DNA of 31,370 nt from Clostridiales bacterium (GTDB lineage: Bacteria; Bacillota_A; Clostridia; Oscillospirales; Oscillospiraceae). The notes under the pieces were generated by a model. It saw only the letters and a program-made list of their open reading frames with translations. It was not told the DNA's origin and did not search any database. Below are positions 1 through 8,713 of this stretch, piece by piece (positions within the stretch are counted from its first letter, which is position 1; every line of letters begins with the position of its first letter). The stretch lies in assembly GCA_022777455.1 (NCBI GenBank), contig JALFGI010000010.1, forward strand, positions 1 to 31,370, given 5' to 3'. The position numbers and the translations under genes were made by a program.

Positions 1-247
1 CAGCCTGATTTACCATACCAGCACCGGCGACCTGGAAGCTTACGGAAAGCTGTCCAGTCTGGAAGCTGACGAGCGCTTCCGCAATTTCCTGCGGGTATCC
101 CCCAGACATCTGGTGAATTGCAGGTTAATCTCCTCTGTTCAAGAGGATTCCCTGGTGGTCAATGGCGTGAAGCTGCCCATTTCCCGCCGACGGAGGAAGG
201 AATGTCTGGAAAAAATGGCGGAAATTCTGGGAGGAGTGTGTTTCTGA
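1..247 (+). CDS. LytTR-type response regulator, C-terminal part only
   Basis: This is the 3' end of a gene that begins before the window, read in the frame starting at base 2 and ending in TGA at 245-247. The 81 visible residues have the pattern of a LytTR DNA-binding domain: a run with FLRVSPRHLVN, then a strand-rich stretch with VVNGVKLPISRRRRKE. This matches the C-terminal end of AgrA/VirR/LytR-type regulators, which bind short direct repeats upstream of target promoters. The stop codon overlaps the start of the next gene, a histidine kinase (TGATG), so the two form a translationally coupled two-component pair. The receiver domain is outside the window. The likely target is the GH3 gene downstream, which is an inference from position. 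Confidence 0.85.
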   Translation, partial: SLIYHTSTGDLEAYGKLSSLEADERFRNFLRVSPRHLVNCRLISSVQEDSLVVNGVKLPISRRRRKECLEKMAEILGGVCF

Positions 248-1518
248 TGTGGTACATTAACAGTTTTCATATTCAGATTTTGATAATCGAGCTGCTGTTT
301 TGCATCCGTCTGCCGAAACGGCGGTGGTTCTGGCAGCGGCTGCTGACTGCGTCCGCTGTGTATCTTGCCCTGCCTGCTGTGGTGCCCGGGGGCTTCTTTG
401 CACCATTTCTGTCGATTGGATGGTTTACTTTCGGCTTCCTGGTGATGCTGGTGTTTTCCGGTGGCCTGCTCTGGCTGTGCTTCCGGATAAACGCGCGTCA
501 GCTGATTTTCTACTGCTGCATCGCCCATACGCTTCAGCATATGGTGCACTGCCTGTATCGGATTACCTGTGTAGCTTTTCCTGTCTCCTTTGCGGTTGGA
601 CAGATTTTCCAGCTGCTCTATCTGGTCGTCACTTGTGTCATTGTGGAAAGAATGCTCCGCAACCACTTCGGCGGAAGCGAGATCGTCGATATACAGAATA
701 ATTATCTGCTGTCCTTTGCCATGGTTTCCACCTTGGTGGTTTACGGAATCAGCTTTTGGGCCAGCGCGGTTGAGCGGGAGACAGTGGGACTGCATTTTTT
801 CGATTTCTTCTCTTGTCTGCTGCTGGTTATCATCCTGCTGGACTTGTTCCGCATTCGCCGGGCGGAGCGTGAGCAGATCATTATGGAGCGGCTGCTGCAC
901 CAGGAACAGGAGCAGCACAATATCAGTCGGGCAACCATTGACGTGATTAACCGAAAGTGTCACGATCTTCGGCATCAGATTGCCGCACTGCGGCATATGA
1001 ATGAGGAAGAGCAGGAAAAGAGCATCGGAGAGCTGGAAAAAGCGGTGATGATTTACGACAGCTTTCCCAAAACCGGAAACAAGGATTTGGACATTGTGCT
1101 GACTGAAAAGGGCCTGCTGGCAGAGAAGCAGCATGTGACTGTGCGGTGTATCGTTGACGGTGAGAAGCTTTCCTTCATGGCATTGGAGGATATGTATTCC
1201 CTGATGGGAAACGCCCTCGACAATGCCATCGAGGCAGCCAGTGCCGAAGGAAAAGAAAGCCGGCGGATTGTTACCCTTTACCTCGCGGCAAAGGGAAATT
1301 TCCTGTCCATTCATGTGGAAAACCCCTGCGCGAGGGAACCGCTGTTTCGGGATGGCATCCCGATTACCAGCAAGGCGGATACAGATTACCACGGATACGG
1401 TATGCGCAGTATGCGCTTTCTGTGTGAAAAGTATGGCGGTGTGTTGACAACGGAATGGGAGGATGGCGTATTTCTTCTGAACATGCTGTTCCCAATCGCA
1501 GAAGAGAAGACATCTTGA
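247..1518 (+). CDS. AgrC-like sensor histidine kinase (GHKL family)
   Basis: This 423-aa membrane sensor kinase would phosphorylate the LytTR regulator encoded just upstream. The start is ATG at 247, overlapping the regulator's stop codon; an in-frame ATG at 118 lies inside the regulator and is rejected. The first ~200 residues hold about six hydrophobic segments, followed by a short dimerisation helix. The phospho-acceptor is probably His239 in CHDLRHQIAAL, the shortened H-box typical of AgrC-type kinases. The N-box is GNALDNAIEA (Asn322, Asn326) and a G-box follows at HGYGMRS (about 382-388). These motifs indicate an intact ATP-binding HATPase_c_5 domain. No AgrB/AgrD peptide-signal genes are visible beside it, so the ligand is unknown. 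A strong terminator follows directly. Confidence 0.9.
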   Translation: MWYINSFHIQILIIELLFCIRLPKRRWFWQRLLTASAVYLALPAVVPGGFFAPFLSIGWFTFGFLVMLVFSGGLLWLCFRINARQLIFYCCIAHTLQHMVHCLYRITCVAFPVSFAVGQIFQLLYLVVTCVIVERMLRNHFGGSEIVDIQNNYLLSFAMVSTLVVYGISFWASAVERETVGLHFFDFFSCLLLVIILLDLFRIRRAEREQIIMERLLHQEQEQHNISRATIDVINRKCHDLRHQIAALRHMNEEEQEKSIGELEKAVMIYDSFPKTGNKDLDIVLTEKGLLAEKQHVTVRCIVDGEKLSFMALEDMYSLMGNALDNAIEAASAEGKESRRIVTLYLAAKGNFLSIHVENPCAREPLFRDGIPITSKADTDYHGYGMRSMRFLCEKYGGVLTTEWEDGVFLLNMLFPIAEEKTS

Positions 1519-1524
1519 TATTTC

Positions 1525-1556
1525 AAAGGGTGCAGTTCATGAGGCTGCACCCTTTT
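1525..1556 (+). terminator. Rho-independent terminator after the two-component genes
   Basis: An 11-bp perfect stem AAAGGGTGCAG / CTGCACCCTTT with an 8-base loop, ending in a T-run, lies 6 bases after the histidine kinase stop. It separates the signalling genes from the GH3 unit. Confidence 0.85.
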
Positions 1557-1633
1557 CGTGATTGTAGACAGTTGTGTGTGATAGATTTTGTGCAGAATAG
1601 CCAGAACAATACGACGAATTCATGAAAAAAGCG

Positions 1634-1676
1634 GCGACTTGACCGAACACGGCGAAAAATCGACCACTTACGAAGA
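1634..1676 (+). promoter_or_regulatory. Candidate LytTR-type direct repeats and -10 box upstream of the GH3 gene
   Basis: GGCGACTTGACCGA begins at 1634 and GGCGAAAAATCGACC at 1651, an imperfect direct repeat with a 17-base period. A good -10 box (TATAAA, 1703-1708) follows about 30 bases later with no recognisable -35 box. LytTR regulators bind direct repeats upstream of activator-dependent promoters that lack a -35, so this fits, but the repeat does not match the classical AgrA consensus and the assignment is inferred. Confidence 0.3.
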
Positions 1677-1759
1677 AAATCTACAAATCCTCCTTCGGGT
1701 CATATAAAATGATGAAGAATCCGATGGGGTTCCCCCATAAAAAACAAGGAGGAGATATC

Positions 1760-4700
1760 GTGAGGAACACAAAATTGTGGTCAGGTCTGACCTCGGTCTT
1801 TGCTGTCATTCTTGTGGTGGCAATGATCGGCAACACTTTGGCCGGAGCAAATGCAAGCTACATCAACAACATGCTGGATATCAGCACCGCAAGAGTTGTT
1901 GAAACCGCGAATGCTCCGACAGACACTACCTATTACAAGAGCCAGTTCGGCGCATTCGATGATGCTGAGGCCCAGGAGAAAGCAATCGCTGCTGCCCTGG
2001 AGCAGAATATCAACGAGATGCGCGAGGGTGCTGCACTGCTGATGAACAACAACAATGCACTGCCTATGGCCGATGCCGTCCGCATTTCCGTCTTTGGTCA
2101 TGGTGCGGTTGACCCTGCTTACCAGGCAAATTCTGCAGGTACCAAGGTCAAGAACGGCAGCATCAATTCCATCGACCTCAAGACCGCTCTGGAGAACCAG
2201 GGCTTTGTGGTCAACGAGGCTCTGTGGAAGGGCCTGCAGGAAGGCACTGCAGCCCGCGGCGTTATGAAGGAGACCTTTGGCGGCATGGCTATGGCTGTTA
2301 CCGGTTCCGCTGCCGGTACCGAGGAGAATGCAGCCTTCTATGAAGCCTACACCGACACCTTCGAGGATTATAACGATGCAGCAATCGTGGTGTTCACCCG
2401 AGAGGGCGCTGAGGGTACCGACCTCATCATGCAGGACGTGGACGACGAGGGCGGCGTGTCCGGCCACATCAGCGCCATGGCACTGCACAAGAACGAGCGC
2501 GACCTGCTGGAGCTGGTTCGTGCAAACTTCGACAAGGTCGTCGTCCTGCTGAACAGCCCCAACCAGATGGAAGTCCACGAAATCAAGGAATACGCTGATG
2601 CCATCCTGTTCATCGGCTATCCCGGCCATCAGGGCTTCACCGGTGTTGCTGAAATTCTGAAGGGCACCGTGAACCCCTCCGGCAAGCTGGTGGACACCTA
2701 TGCAACCAGTTCTCTGTCCGCTCCTGCCGTTGTGAACTCTGGCACCGATACCCCGAAGTTTGCCAATGTGGATCAGATCAATGCTACCATTGGTGAGGAT
2801 GAGCGTGCAGAGTATCTCTCCTTCCAGGCAGAAAACATTTACATTGGTTACCGTTATTACGAGACCCGCTATGCCGACTGTGTCATGGGCAAGGGCAATG
2901 CCGCTTCCAATGTCGGTGCACTGCCCGGTGCTGCTGCATGGAATTACGCAGACGAAGTCCAGTATCCCTTCGGTTTCGGCCTGAGCTACACCACCTTCGA
3001 GCAGAAGCTGGACAAGGTGACCGTCGGTGAGGACACCATCACCGCCCAGATTACTGTGAAGAACACCGGCAGCGTCGCCGGTAAGAGCGTTGTTCAGCTC
3101 TATGCCCAGACTCCCTACGATAAGTACGAAATCGAGCACGGCGTGGAGAAGTCCGCCATTGCCATCGTCGGCTATGGCAAGACCGGTATGCTGAATCCCG
3201 GTGATTCCGAAACCATAACCATCACCGTGGATAAGTACCTGCTGGCAAGCTATGATGTGACTGCCCACGATGGGGAGGGCGGCTACATCCTGTCGGGCGG
3301 CGATTACTTCCTGGCCATCGGCGACGACTGCCACGATGCTCTGAATAACGTCTTGGCGACCCAGGGCTACACCACCCAGAACGGCATGACTGCCGAGGGT
3401 GCCAAGGAAAAGAGCTTCCAGTGGAAGGAAGACTTCAACGATGAGAAGTACCGCAACGGCGAAAACGGCGTGCCTGTCACCAACCAGTTTGCCGACTGCG
3501 ACCTGAACTACTGGGTGCCCGGCGCAGGCACCTACCTGACCAGAAATGACTGGGCAGGCACCTTCCCTGTCAAGCAGACCACCGTGGAAGCTACCGCTGA
3601 AATGATGGATATTCTGGACGGCGAATGGTATGTGAAGCCTGAGAATGCACCAAGCTTCGCAGAAATCGCCTCCAACTTCGGCGTGGACAGCGGCCTGAAT
3701 CTGGCTGTAATGAAGGATATTCCTCTGTCCGATACCGAAACCTGGGACAAGTTCATCTACCAGCTCAATGTGGAGGATCTGCCCAACGCCACTGCCGAGA
3801 GCTTCTCCTGCCCCGCTGTTGGCGATCTGTCTCCCTCCTTCGCTGTCGGTGACGGCTGCGATTCCGTGGGCGGCAAGTATCCCATCCCCGTGACTGTGAA
3901 TGGTGAGGAAGTCACCGTTCCCACCACCCGTTACTGCTCCAACCCCATTATGACCGGCACCTTCAACGATGAGATCATCGCAAACCGCGGCACCATGCTG
4001 GGCGAGGACGGTATGTGGTCCAAGTTTATGATCAACTACAACTTGGGCAACGACCTGCACCGCACCCCCTTCGGCGGCCGTAACTTCGAGTATATGTCCG
4101 AGTGCCCCACTATGAACTATCTGGCCGGTGCTGTTGAGGTCGAGGCCATGCAGAAAACCGGCTCCAACGCCGCTCCCAAGCATTTTGTGGGCAACGACCA
4201 GGAATTCTACCGCGATGGTGTCTGCTGCTTCTTCAACGAGCAGGCATTCCGTGAGGGCAACCTCCGTGCCTTTGAAGGCTCTGTCCGCAAGGCAAATGCC
4301 GGTGGTATCATGCAGTCCTTCTCCCGTCTGGGCCTGAAGTGGAACTCTTCCAGCTATGCACTGAATACCCTGGTTCTGAGAAACGAATGGGATTGGCACG
4401 GTGCCATCGATACCGACGCAGCTCCCTGCTTCGGCGAGTATGTCGATGGCGGTTTCCGTAACCATGCAGCAGAGGTCCTGGACGCCGGTACGCAGGAATG
4501 GTGTCTGGACGGCGTTGCCGGTCATGGCAACTGGGTTCTCAACAAGGCAAAGGAGACCGACGATGGTCATCTGCTGAACCTGCTGAAGGAAGCTGCCATC
4601 AGCTGGGAGTACGCCATCAGCCGCTCCGTCATCACCAACGGTTACAGCTCCACTGCTGTGATTGAGCACATCACCCCCTGGTGGCAGACTGCCATCACCG

Positions 4701-4783
4701 TAACCGAAATCAGCTCCGGCGTTCTGGCTGTAGCATGCTTTGCGCTGCTGGTTGCTGCCAAGCTGAAGAAGAAGGAAAACTGA
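1760..4783 (+). CDS. Membrane-anchored, domain-swapped GH3 beta-glucosidase-like protein
   Basis: This is a glycoside hydrolase family 3 protein (1007 aa) that probably cleaves beta-linked glucosides or xylosides at the cell surface. The start is GTG at 1760, set by AAGGAGGA 6-8 bases upstream; an in-frame ATG at 1709 has no ribosome binding site and overlaps the -10 box. The order is: membrane segment (about 8-30); GH3 C-terminal domain (about 70-400, ending YPFGFGLSYTTF); fibronectin-III-like domain (about 410-540); then the GH3 TIM-barrel domain (about 560-960) with GGRNFEY, KHFVGNDQE and the nucleophile region AIDTDAA, Asp886 being the probable nucleophile. A second membrane helix (about 984-1001) ends in KLKKKEN. 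Reversed GH3 order is known in rumen Clostridia (Butyrivibrio and Ruminococcus beta-glucosidases). Membrane segments at both ends are unusual. It is likely co-transcribed with the small protein downstream. Confidence 0.85.
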   Translation: MRNTKLWSGLTSVFAVILVVAMIGNTLAGANASYINNMLDISTARVVETANAPTDTTYYKSQFGAFDDAEAQEKAIAAALEQNINEMREGAALLMNNNNALPMADAVRISVFGHGAVDPAYQANSAGTKVKNGSINSIDLKTALENQGFVVNEALWKGLQEGTAARGVMKETFGGMAMAVTGSAAGTEENAAFYEAYTDTFEDYNDAAIVVFTREGAEGTDLIMQDVDDEGGVSGHISAMALHKNERDLLELVRANFDKVVVLLNSPNQMEVHEIKEYADAILFIGYPGHQGFTGVAEILKGTVNPSGKLVDTYATSSLSAPAVVNSGTDTPKFANVDQINATIGEDERAEYLSFQAENIYIGYRYYETRYADCVMGKGNAASNVGALPGAAAWNYADEVQYPFGFGLSYTTFEQKLDKVTVGEDTITAQITVKNTGSVAGKSVVQLYAQTPYDKYEIEHGVEKSAIAIVGYGKTGMLNPGDSETITITVDKYLLASYDVTAHDGEGGYILSGGDYFLAIGDDCHDALNNVLATQGYTTQNGMTAEGAKEKSFQWKEDFNDEKYRNGENGVPVTNQFADCDLNYWVPGAGTYLTRNDWAGTFPVKQTTVEATAEMMDILDGEWYVKPENAPSFAEIASNFGVDSGLNLAVMKDIPLSDTETWDKFIYQLNVEDLPNATAESFSCPAVGDLSPSFAVGDGCDSVGGKYPIPVTVNGEEVTVPTTRYCSNPIMTGTFNDEIIANRGTMLGEDGMWSKFMINYNLGNDLHRTPFGGRNFEYMSECPTMNYLAGAVEVEAMQKTGSNAAPKHFVGNDQEFYRDGVCCFFNEQAFREGNLRAFEGSVRKANAGGIMQSFSRLGLKWNSSSYALNTLVLRNEWDWHGAIDTDAAPCFGEYVDGGFRNHAAEVLDAGTQEWCLDGVAGHGNWVLNKAKETDDGHLLNLLKEAAISWEYAISRSVITNGYSSTAVIEHITPWWQTAITVTEISSGVLAVACFALLVAAKLKKKEN

Positions 4784-4799
4784 GGAAGGAGAAAAGACC

Positions 4800-5186
4800 A
4801 TGAAAAAATTGTCTGTTGGTAAGTGGATGTCTGTGATTACCTGCGCTCTGGCTGTGGTCACCTTCATCATGCTGCTGATTTACGGCGCCCAGGGCGGCAT
4901 TGTCCATCCCGCAGCCTACGCTGCGCTGGCTGTTGCCGCGCTGCTGGAAGCCGCTGCCCTGCTGGGCGAAAAGAGCTGGACTGATTTTACCGGTATCATC
5001 GCTGCTGCTGCACTGGCATTTGTGCTGATGCGCGTGTTCTCCGATGGTATTTGGAACATTGCCGAGGCTATGAACGGCATCAAGATGGTGGGCATCCCTG
5101 AGCTTGCCGGAATGAACTATCAGTTGGCAGGCGTGAACCTGGCCGCTGTCGTGACTGCCATTGCAGCCAACTTTATGAAGAAGTAA
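4800..5186 (+). CDS. Small four-helix membrane protein, partner of the GH3 enzyme
   Basis: This 128-aa protein is not recognised by family. It has four hydrophobic stretches (about 10-28, 36-52, 60-78 and 104-124) with short loops and no obvious catalytic motif. It begins 17 bases after the GH3 stop with GAAGGAGAAA as ribosome binding site, and a strong terminator follows, so it forms a two-gene unit with the membrane-anchored GH3 protein. A role in anchoring, assembling or transporting for that enzyme is inferred from position only. Confidence 0.75.
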   Translation: MKKLSVGKWMSVITCALAVVTFIMLLIYGAQGGIVHPAAYAALAVAALLEAAALLGEKSWTDFTGIIAAAALAFVLMRVFSDGIWNIAEAMNGIKMVGIPELAGMNYQLAGVNLAAVVTAIAANFMKK

Positions 5187-5203
5187 TCTCTTACACTCCC
5201 TTT

Positions 5204-5242
5204 GGGGCAGCAGTACTGCTTATGGCTGCTGCCCCGCTTTTA
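5204..5242 (+). terminator. Rho-independent terminator after the GH3 unit
   Basis: Perfect 10-bp stem GGGGCAGCAG / CTGCTGCCCC with a 12-base loop, followed by a short T-rich tail. It lies 18 bases after the small membrane protein's stop and closes the GH3 unit. Confidence 0.85.
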
Positions 5243-5254
5243 CTACGAACATTC

Positions 5255-5269
5255 GATCATACAATGATC
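5255..5269 (+). promoter_or_regulatory. Small palindrome upstream of the galactoside operon
   Basis: GATCAT-ACA-ATGATC is a perfect 6-3-6 inverted repeat 40 bases before the start of the GH2 gene, just upstream of an AT-rich stretch (CATATTAATT) that could hold a -10 box. An operator is plausible, but no regulator gene is adjacent and the site is short. Confidence 0.25.
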
Positions 5270-5309
5270 TTTCGCATATTAATTGATACGATGATGAGGA
5301 GAAAATGAA

Positions 5310-7691
5310 ATGAGAAGCACATCCTTTCATGAGAACTGGTTTGTTCGTCATGTGGAAGAAACCGGATTGGGCACTCCGGTGACGCTGCCCCACGATGCCA
5401 TGCTCTCGGAGCCCCGCACGGCAATTGCCGAGGGCGGACTGAATGTCAGCTGGTTTGAGGGCCGGGACTACGTTTATACAAAAACCTTCACGGTTTCGGC
5501 AGAACAGCTTGAGCAGCATAATGTACTGGAATTTGAGGGTGTTTACCGCAAGGCGGAAGTATTCATCAACGGTCAGCGGGCGGCTTTTCGTCCTTATGGC
5601 TACACCAATTTCTATGTGGAGCTGGATGCCTTCCTCCGTGCCGGGGAAAACACCATCGAGGTCATCGCCCGGAACGCCGATCAGCCCAATTCCCGGTGGT
5701 ATTCCGGGGCGGGTATTTATCGCCCGGTGAAGCTGTGGACTTCTCCCAAGGCACATATTGAACTGAACGGTGTCAGAATCCGCACCGTCTCCATTGACCC
5801 TGCCGTGGTGGAAGTAAGGGTGAGTACCTCCGTCCCCGGCACGGTCAAGGTGCAGATTCTGGATGAAAAGAAGGAAATTGCCTGTGTCAGCGGTGAGGGC
5901 ACCATGAACATCACCATCCCCGATGCCAGGCTGTGGAGCGTGGATCACCCCAATCTCTATGCCGCGCGAGTGACCTTCGGCGAGGATGTGGCGGAGGAGA
6001 CCTTCGGCATCCGCACCCTGACCTGGGGCAAGGACGGCATGAAGATGAACGGGGAGAGGATCATCCTCCGGGGTGCCTGCATCCATCATGACAATGGATT
6101 GCTGGGTGCCGTCTGCCATCCCGACGCGGTGGAACGGAAGCTCAGGATTCTGAAAGAAAACGGCTACAATGCCATCCGCTCCGCCCACAATCCCTGCTCC
6201 AAAGCGGCATTGGAGGTCTGCGACCGGATCGGCCTGCTGGTGATGGACGAGTACATCGACCACTGGTACATCCACAAGACGATGCACGACTATGTAGAAT
6301 TCTTCGACACCTTCTGGAAGCAGGACATGGCGGACATGGTGGAAAAGGACTACAACCACCCCAGCGTGATTCTCTATTCCACCGGCAACGAGGTGGCTGA
6401 GACCGCCCAGCCCAAGGGCATTGCCCTGGCCAAGGAGATGACGGATTTTCTGCATACCATGGACGACACCCGCCCGGTGACCTGCGGCATCAATATCTTC
6501 TTCAATTTTCTGAATTCCATTGGCTTTGGTCAGTATTCCGATGAAAAAGCCGCCAAGGAAGCCGAACGTGCTGCCAAAGCAAAAGCCGAAGGCAAGAAGG
6601 CAAAGGAAAGCGCCACCGGCTCCAAATTCTTCAATGATATGGCAGGGCTGCTGGGTGCCGATTTCATGAAGATCGGAGCGACCCTCCATGGCAGTGATGT
6701 GACCACCCGCGCCGCCTTTGCCAATATGGACATTGCAGGCTATAACTACGGAGAAAAGCGCTACAAGAAGGATTTGAAAAAGTACCCCGATCGGCTGATT
6801 CTGGGCAGCGAGACCTTCTGCTTCGATGCCTACAAGTTCTGGGAGCTGGCAAAGGAAAATCCCAGACTCATTGGTGATTTTGTCTGGGCGGGTATGGACT
6901 ATCTGGGCGAGGTCATGGTTGGCTCCTGGGAATACAGCGAGTATGCCAAGAACTTCAATGCTGGCCTGGGCTGGATGAGCGCCGGCAGCGGCCGGATCGA
7001 TTTGACGGGCAAGCCCCTGGGAGAAGCCCTCTACACCAAGGTCGCCTTTGAACTGGAAAAAGGCCCCTTCATCGCAGTGCGCCCCCTCTGCCACGCCGAA
7101 AACCGCCATTCTCCCTCTGCCTGGAAGATGACCAATGCCATGCAAAGCTGGTCCTGGCGGGGCTGGGAAGGGAAGAAAGCCCATGTGGAGGTCTATGCCA
7201 GAGCCGCAGAAGTGGAGCTGCTGCTGAACGGCAAGTCCGTGGGCAGAAAGAAGATGAAAAACGACTGCCTGTTCCATTTCCATGTACCCTATGAAAACGG
7301 CACGCTGGAAGCGGTTTCCTATGATGCAAGCGGCAGAGAAATCGGCAGAAACGCCCTGACCACCGCCGGAGAGGAAACCATGCTTCGTGCCGTTCCCGAA
7401 AAGGAAACCGTGGAAAAAGGGCATCTTTGCTTTATTCGTCTGCAATATACGGACAAGAACGGAACGGAAAAGCCCACTGAGCGGGGGATTCTGGACGTAA
7501 CCGTGGAGGGCGGCAAGCTGGTGGGCCTTGGCTCTGCCTGCCCCTATTATGAGCTGAGCTATCTGGACTCCAAGTGCGACACCTATTACGGCGAGGCCAT
7601 GGCCATTGTGGAGGCAGGAGAAGCTGGCGCTGTGATCCTGACTGCTACAGATGGCAAACAGACGGCAAAGGCAGTCGTCACGGTTCTATAA
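5310..7691 (+). CDS. GH2 family beta-galactosidase-like glycoside hydrolase
   Basis: This 793-aa cytoplasmic enzyme (no signal peptide) of glycoside hydrolase family 2 is the first gene of the galactoside operon. The start ATG follows GATGAGGAGAAA. Domains in order: sugar-binding jelly roll (about 1-150, with RWYSGAGIYRPV), immunoglobulin-like domain (about 150-240), TIM barrel (about 240-560), then a DUF4982-type domain (about 600-690) and a C-terminal Ig-like domain. The acid/base is Glu361 in STGNEVAE; the nucleophile is probably Glu501 in ILGSETFCFD. A lysine/alanine-rich charged insertion at about 410-438 sits within the barrel. Beta-galactosidase activity is inferred from the galK/galT neighbours and sugar transporter; GH2 enzymes of this shape can also act on other beta-glycosides. 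Confidence 0.85.
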   Translation: MRSTSFHENWFVRHVEETGLGTPVTLPHDAMLSEPRTAIAEGGLNVSWFEGRDYVYTKTFTVSAEQLEQHNVLEFEGVYRKAEVFINGQRAAFRPYGYTNFYVELDAFLRAGENTIEVIARNADQPNSRWYSGAGIYRPVKLWTSPKAHIELNGVRIRTVSIDPAVVEVRVSTSVPGTVKVQILDEKKEIACVSGEGTMNITIPDARLWSVDHPNLYAARVTFGEDVAEETFGIRTLTWGKDGMKMNGERIILRGACIHHDNGLLGAVCHPDAVERKLRILKENGYNAIRSAHNPCSKAALEVCDRIGLLVMDEYIDHWYIHKTMHDYVEFFDTFWKQDMADMVEKDYNHPSVILYSTGNEVAETAQPKGIALAKEMTDFLHTMDDTRPVTCGINIFFNFLNSIGFGQYSDEKAAKEAERAAKAKAEGKKAKESATGSKFFNDMAGLLGADFMKIGATLHGSDVTTRAAFANMDIAGYNYGEKRYKKDLKKYPDRLILGSETFCFDAYKFWELAKENPRLIGDFVWAGMDYLGEVMVGSWEYSEYAKNFNAGLGWMSAGSGRIDLTGKPLGEALYTKVAFELEKGPFIAVRPLCHAENRHSPSAWKMTNAMQSWSWRGWEGKKAHVEVYARAAEVELLLNGKSVGRKKMKNDCLFHFHVPYENGTLEAVSYDASGREIGRNALTTAGEETMLRAVPEKETVEKGHLCFIRLQYTDKNGTEKPTERGILDVTVEGGKLVGLGSACPYYELSYLDSKCDTYYGEAMAIVEAGEAGAVILTATDGKQTAKAVVTVL

Positions 7692-7698
7692 ATAAAAA

Positions 7699-8691
7699 AT
7701 GGAATTTGGAAGAAGAATCTGTTCAACACTGGATGCGCTATGGCATAATGCTTTCGCGCCGGTGCGAAAAATACCGACAACGCCTTGGGAGAATGGGCGT
7801 GAACTTCTGCATATTCCCTATGGGGAAACGTCAGAAAACCAGTATCTGGATTTGTATTTACCGGATAGCGGTGAGAAGCTTCCCTTGCTGGTATTGATTC
7901 ATGGCGGCGGATTTGTATTTGGAGATTCACAGACCCGGCAGGTTCAGTGGATGTATCGCTATTTTCGCCAACATGGATATGTATGTGCTTCGGTCAACTA
8001 TCGACTGGCACAGGAAGCACCCTGGCCTGCTGCCATTGCGGATGTGAAAGCGGCAATCCGTTATCTGCGGGCAAATGCGGATGACTACGGAATCGATGCC
8101 GGGCGGATTGCGGTTTGGGGAGAATCTGCCGGAGGATATCTTGCGGCAATGGCTGCTGTGTCAGAGGATGACGCATTCAACGAAATGCAGCTTGTTCACC
8201 GGGGAACGGAATCGGTTTCCGCAAAGGTGCAGGTGCTGGTTGATTACTACGGTGTTTCGGATTTTGGCGATAAGTCAGTGGATTTTACCCGGAATGGAAT
8301 TGCGGGATGGCTTGTTCGTCTGGCAAATCGGTGGCTGACAATTCCGGAATTGGCAGAGGGGCATTTCAATAGCGTGGATGATTTTTTCATCAGAAAGCCC
8401 TATGACGCAATTCCTGAAAATGAGGCCGATGTGTATTGCCCTGCAGGCTACATAAATAAACTGGATATTGGGTTGTTAAAAGTCATTCTTGTTCATGGTG
8501 AATCTGATATCACAGTTCCGGTGCAGCAAACCAGAAGATTGGAAAATGCGTTTTCTGCTCAGATCGGGGAGAAAAACGTGTTCGCCGTCTATCCGCATCC
8601 GTGTAAACATGCCGATGATCGGCTGTATTCCGACAGTTTCCTTGAAACGATAGAGGAAAAATTGAATTGTTTTCTCAATATAAGTAGATGA
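7699..8691 (+). CDS. Alpha/beta-hydrolase carboxylesterase (HSL/BD-FAE type)
   Basis: This 330-aa esterase begins 7 bases after the GH2 stop. The oxyanion-hole motif HGGG is at 68-71, the nucleophile elbow is GESAG with Ser143, the acid is probably Asp270 (HGESDITVP) and the base His300 or His304 in PHPCKHADD. This is the arrangement of HSL-type and BD-FAE carboxylesterases. No signal peptide is seen. In this operon it may remove acetyl or other ester groups from imported oligosaccharides before the GH2 enzyme acts, which is an inference. The upstream sequence is A-rich with no good Shine-Dalgarno, so translation is probably coupled to the GH2 gene. Confidence 0.85.
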   Translation: MEFGRRICSTLDALWHNAFAPVRKIPTTPWENGRELLHIPYGETSENQYLDLYLPDSGEKLPLLVLIHGGGFVFGDSQTRQVQWMYRYFRQHGYVCASVNYRLAQEAPWPAAIADVKAAIRYLRANADDYGIDAGRIAVWGESAGGYLAAMAAVSEDDAFNEMQLVHRGTESVSAKVQVLVDYYGVSDFGDKSVDFTRNGIAGWLVRLANRWLTIPELAEGHFNSVDDFFIRKPYDAIPENEADVYCPAGYINKLDIGLLKVILVHGESDITVPVQQTRRLENAFSAQIGEKNVFAVYPHPCKHADDRLYSDSFLETIEEKLNCFLNISR

Positions 8692-8713
8692 TTTTGTGAG
8701 GAATTGGTTTAAA

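Noticed and set aside
1519..1759. Possible AgrD-like peptide gene between the histidine kinase and the GH3 gene
   Set aside because: No short frame with a Cys/Ser thiolactone core and charged tail was found, and no AgrB is present in the window.
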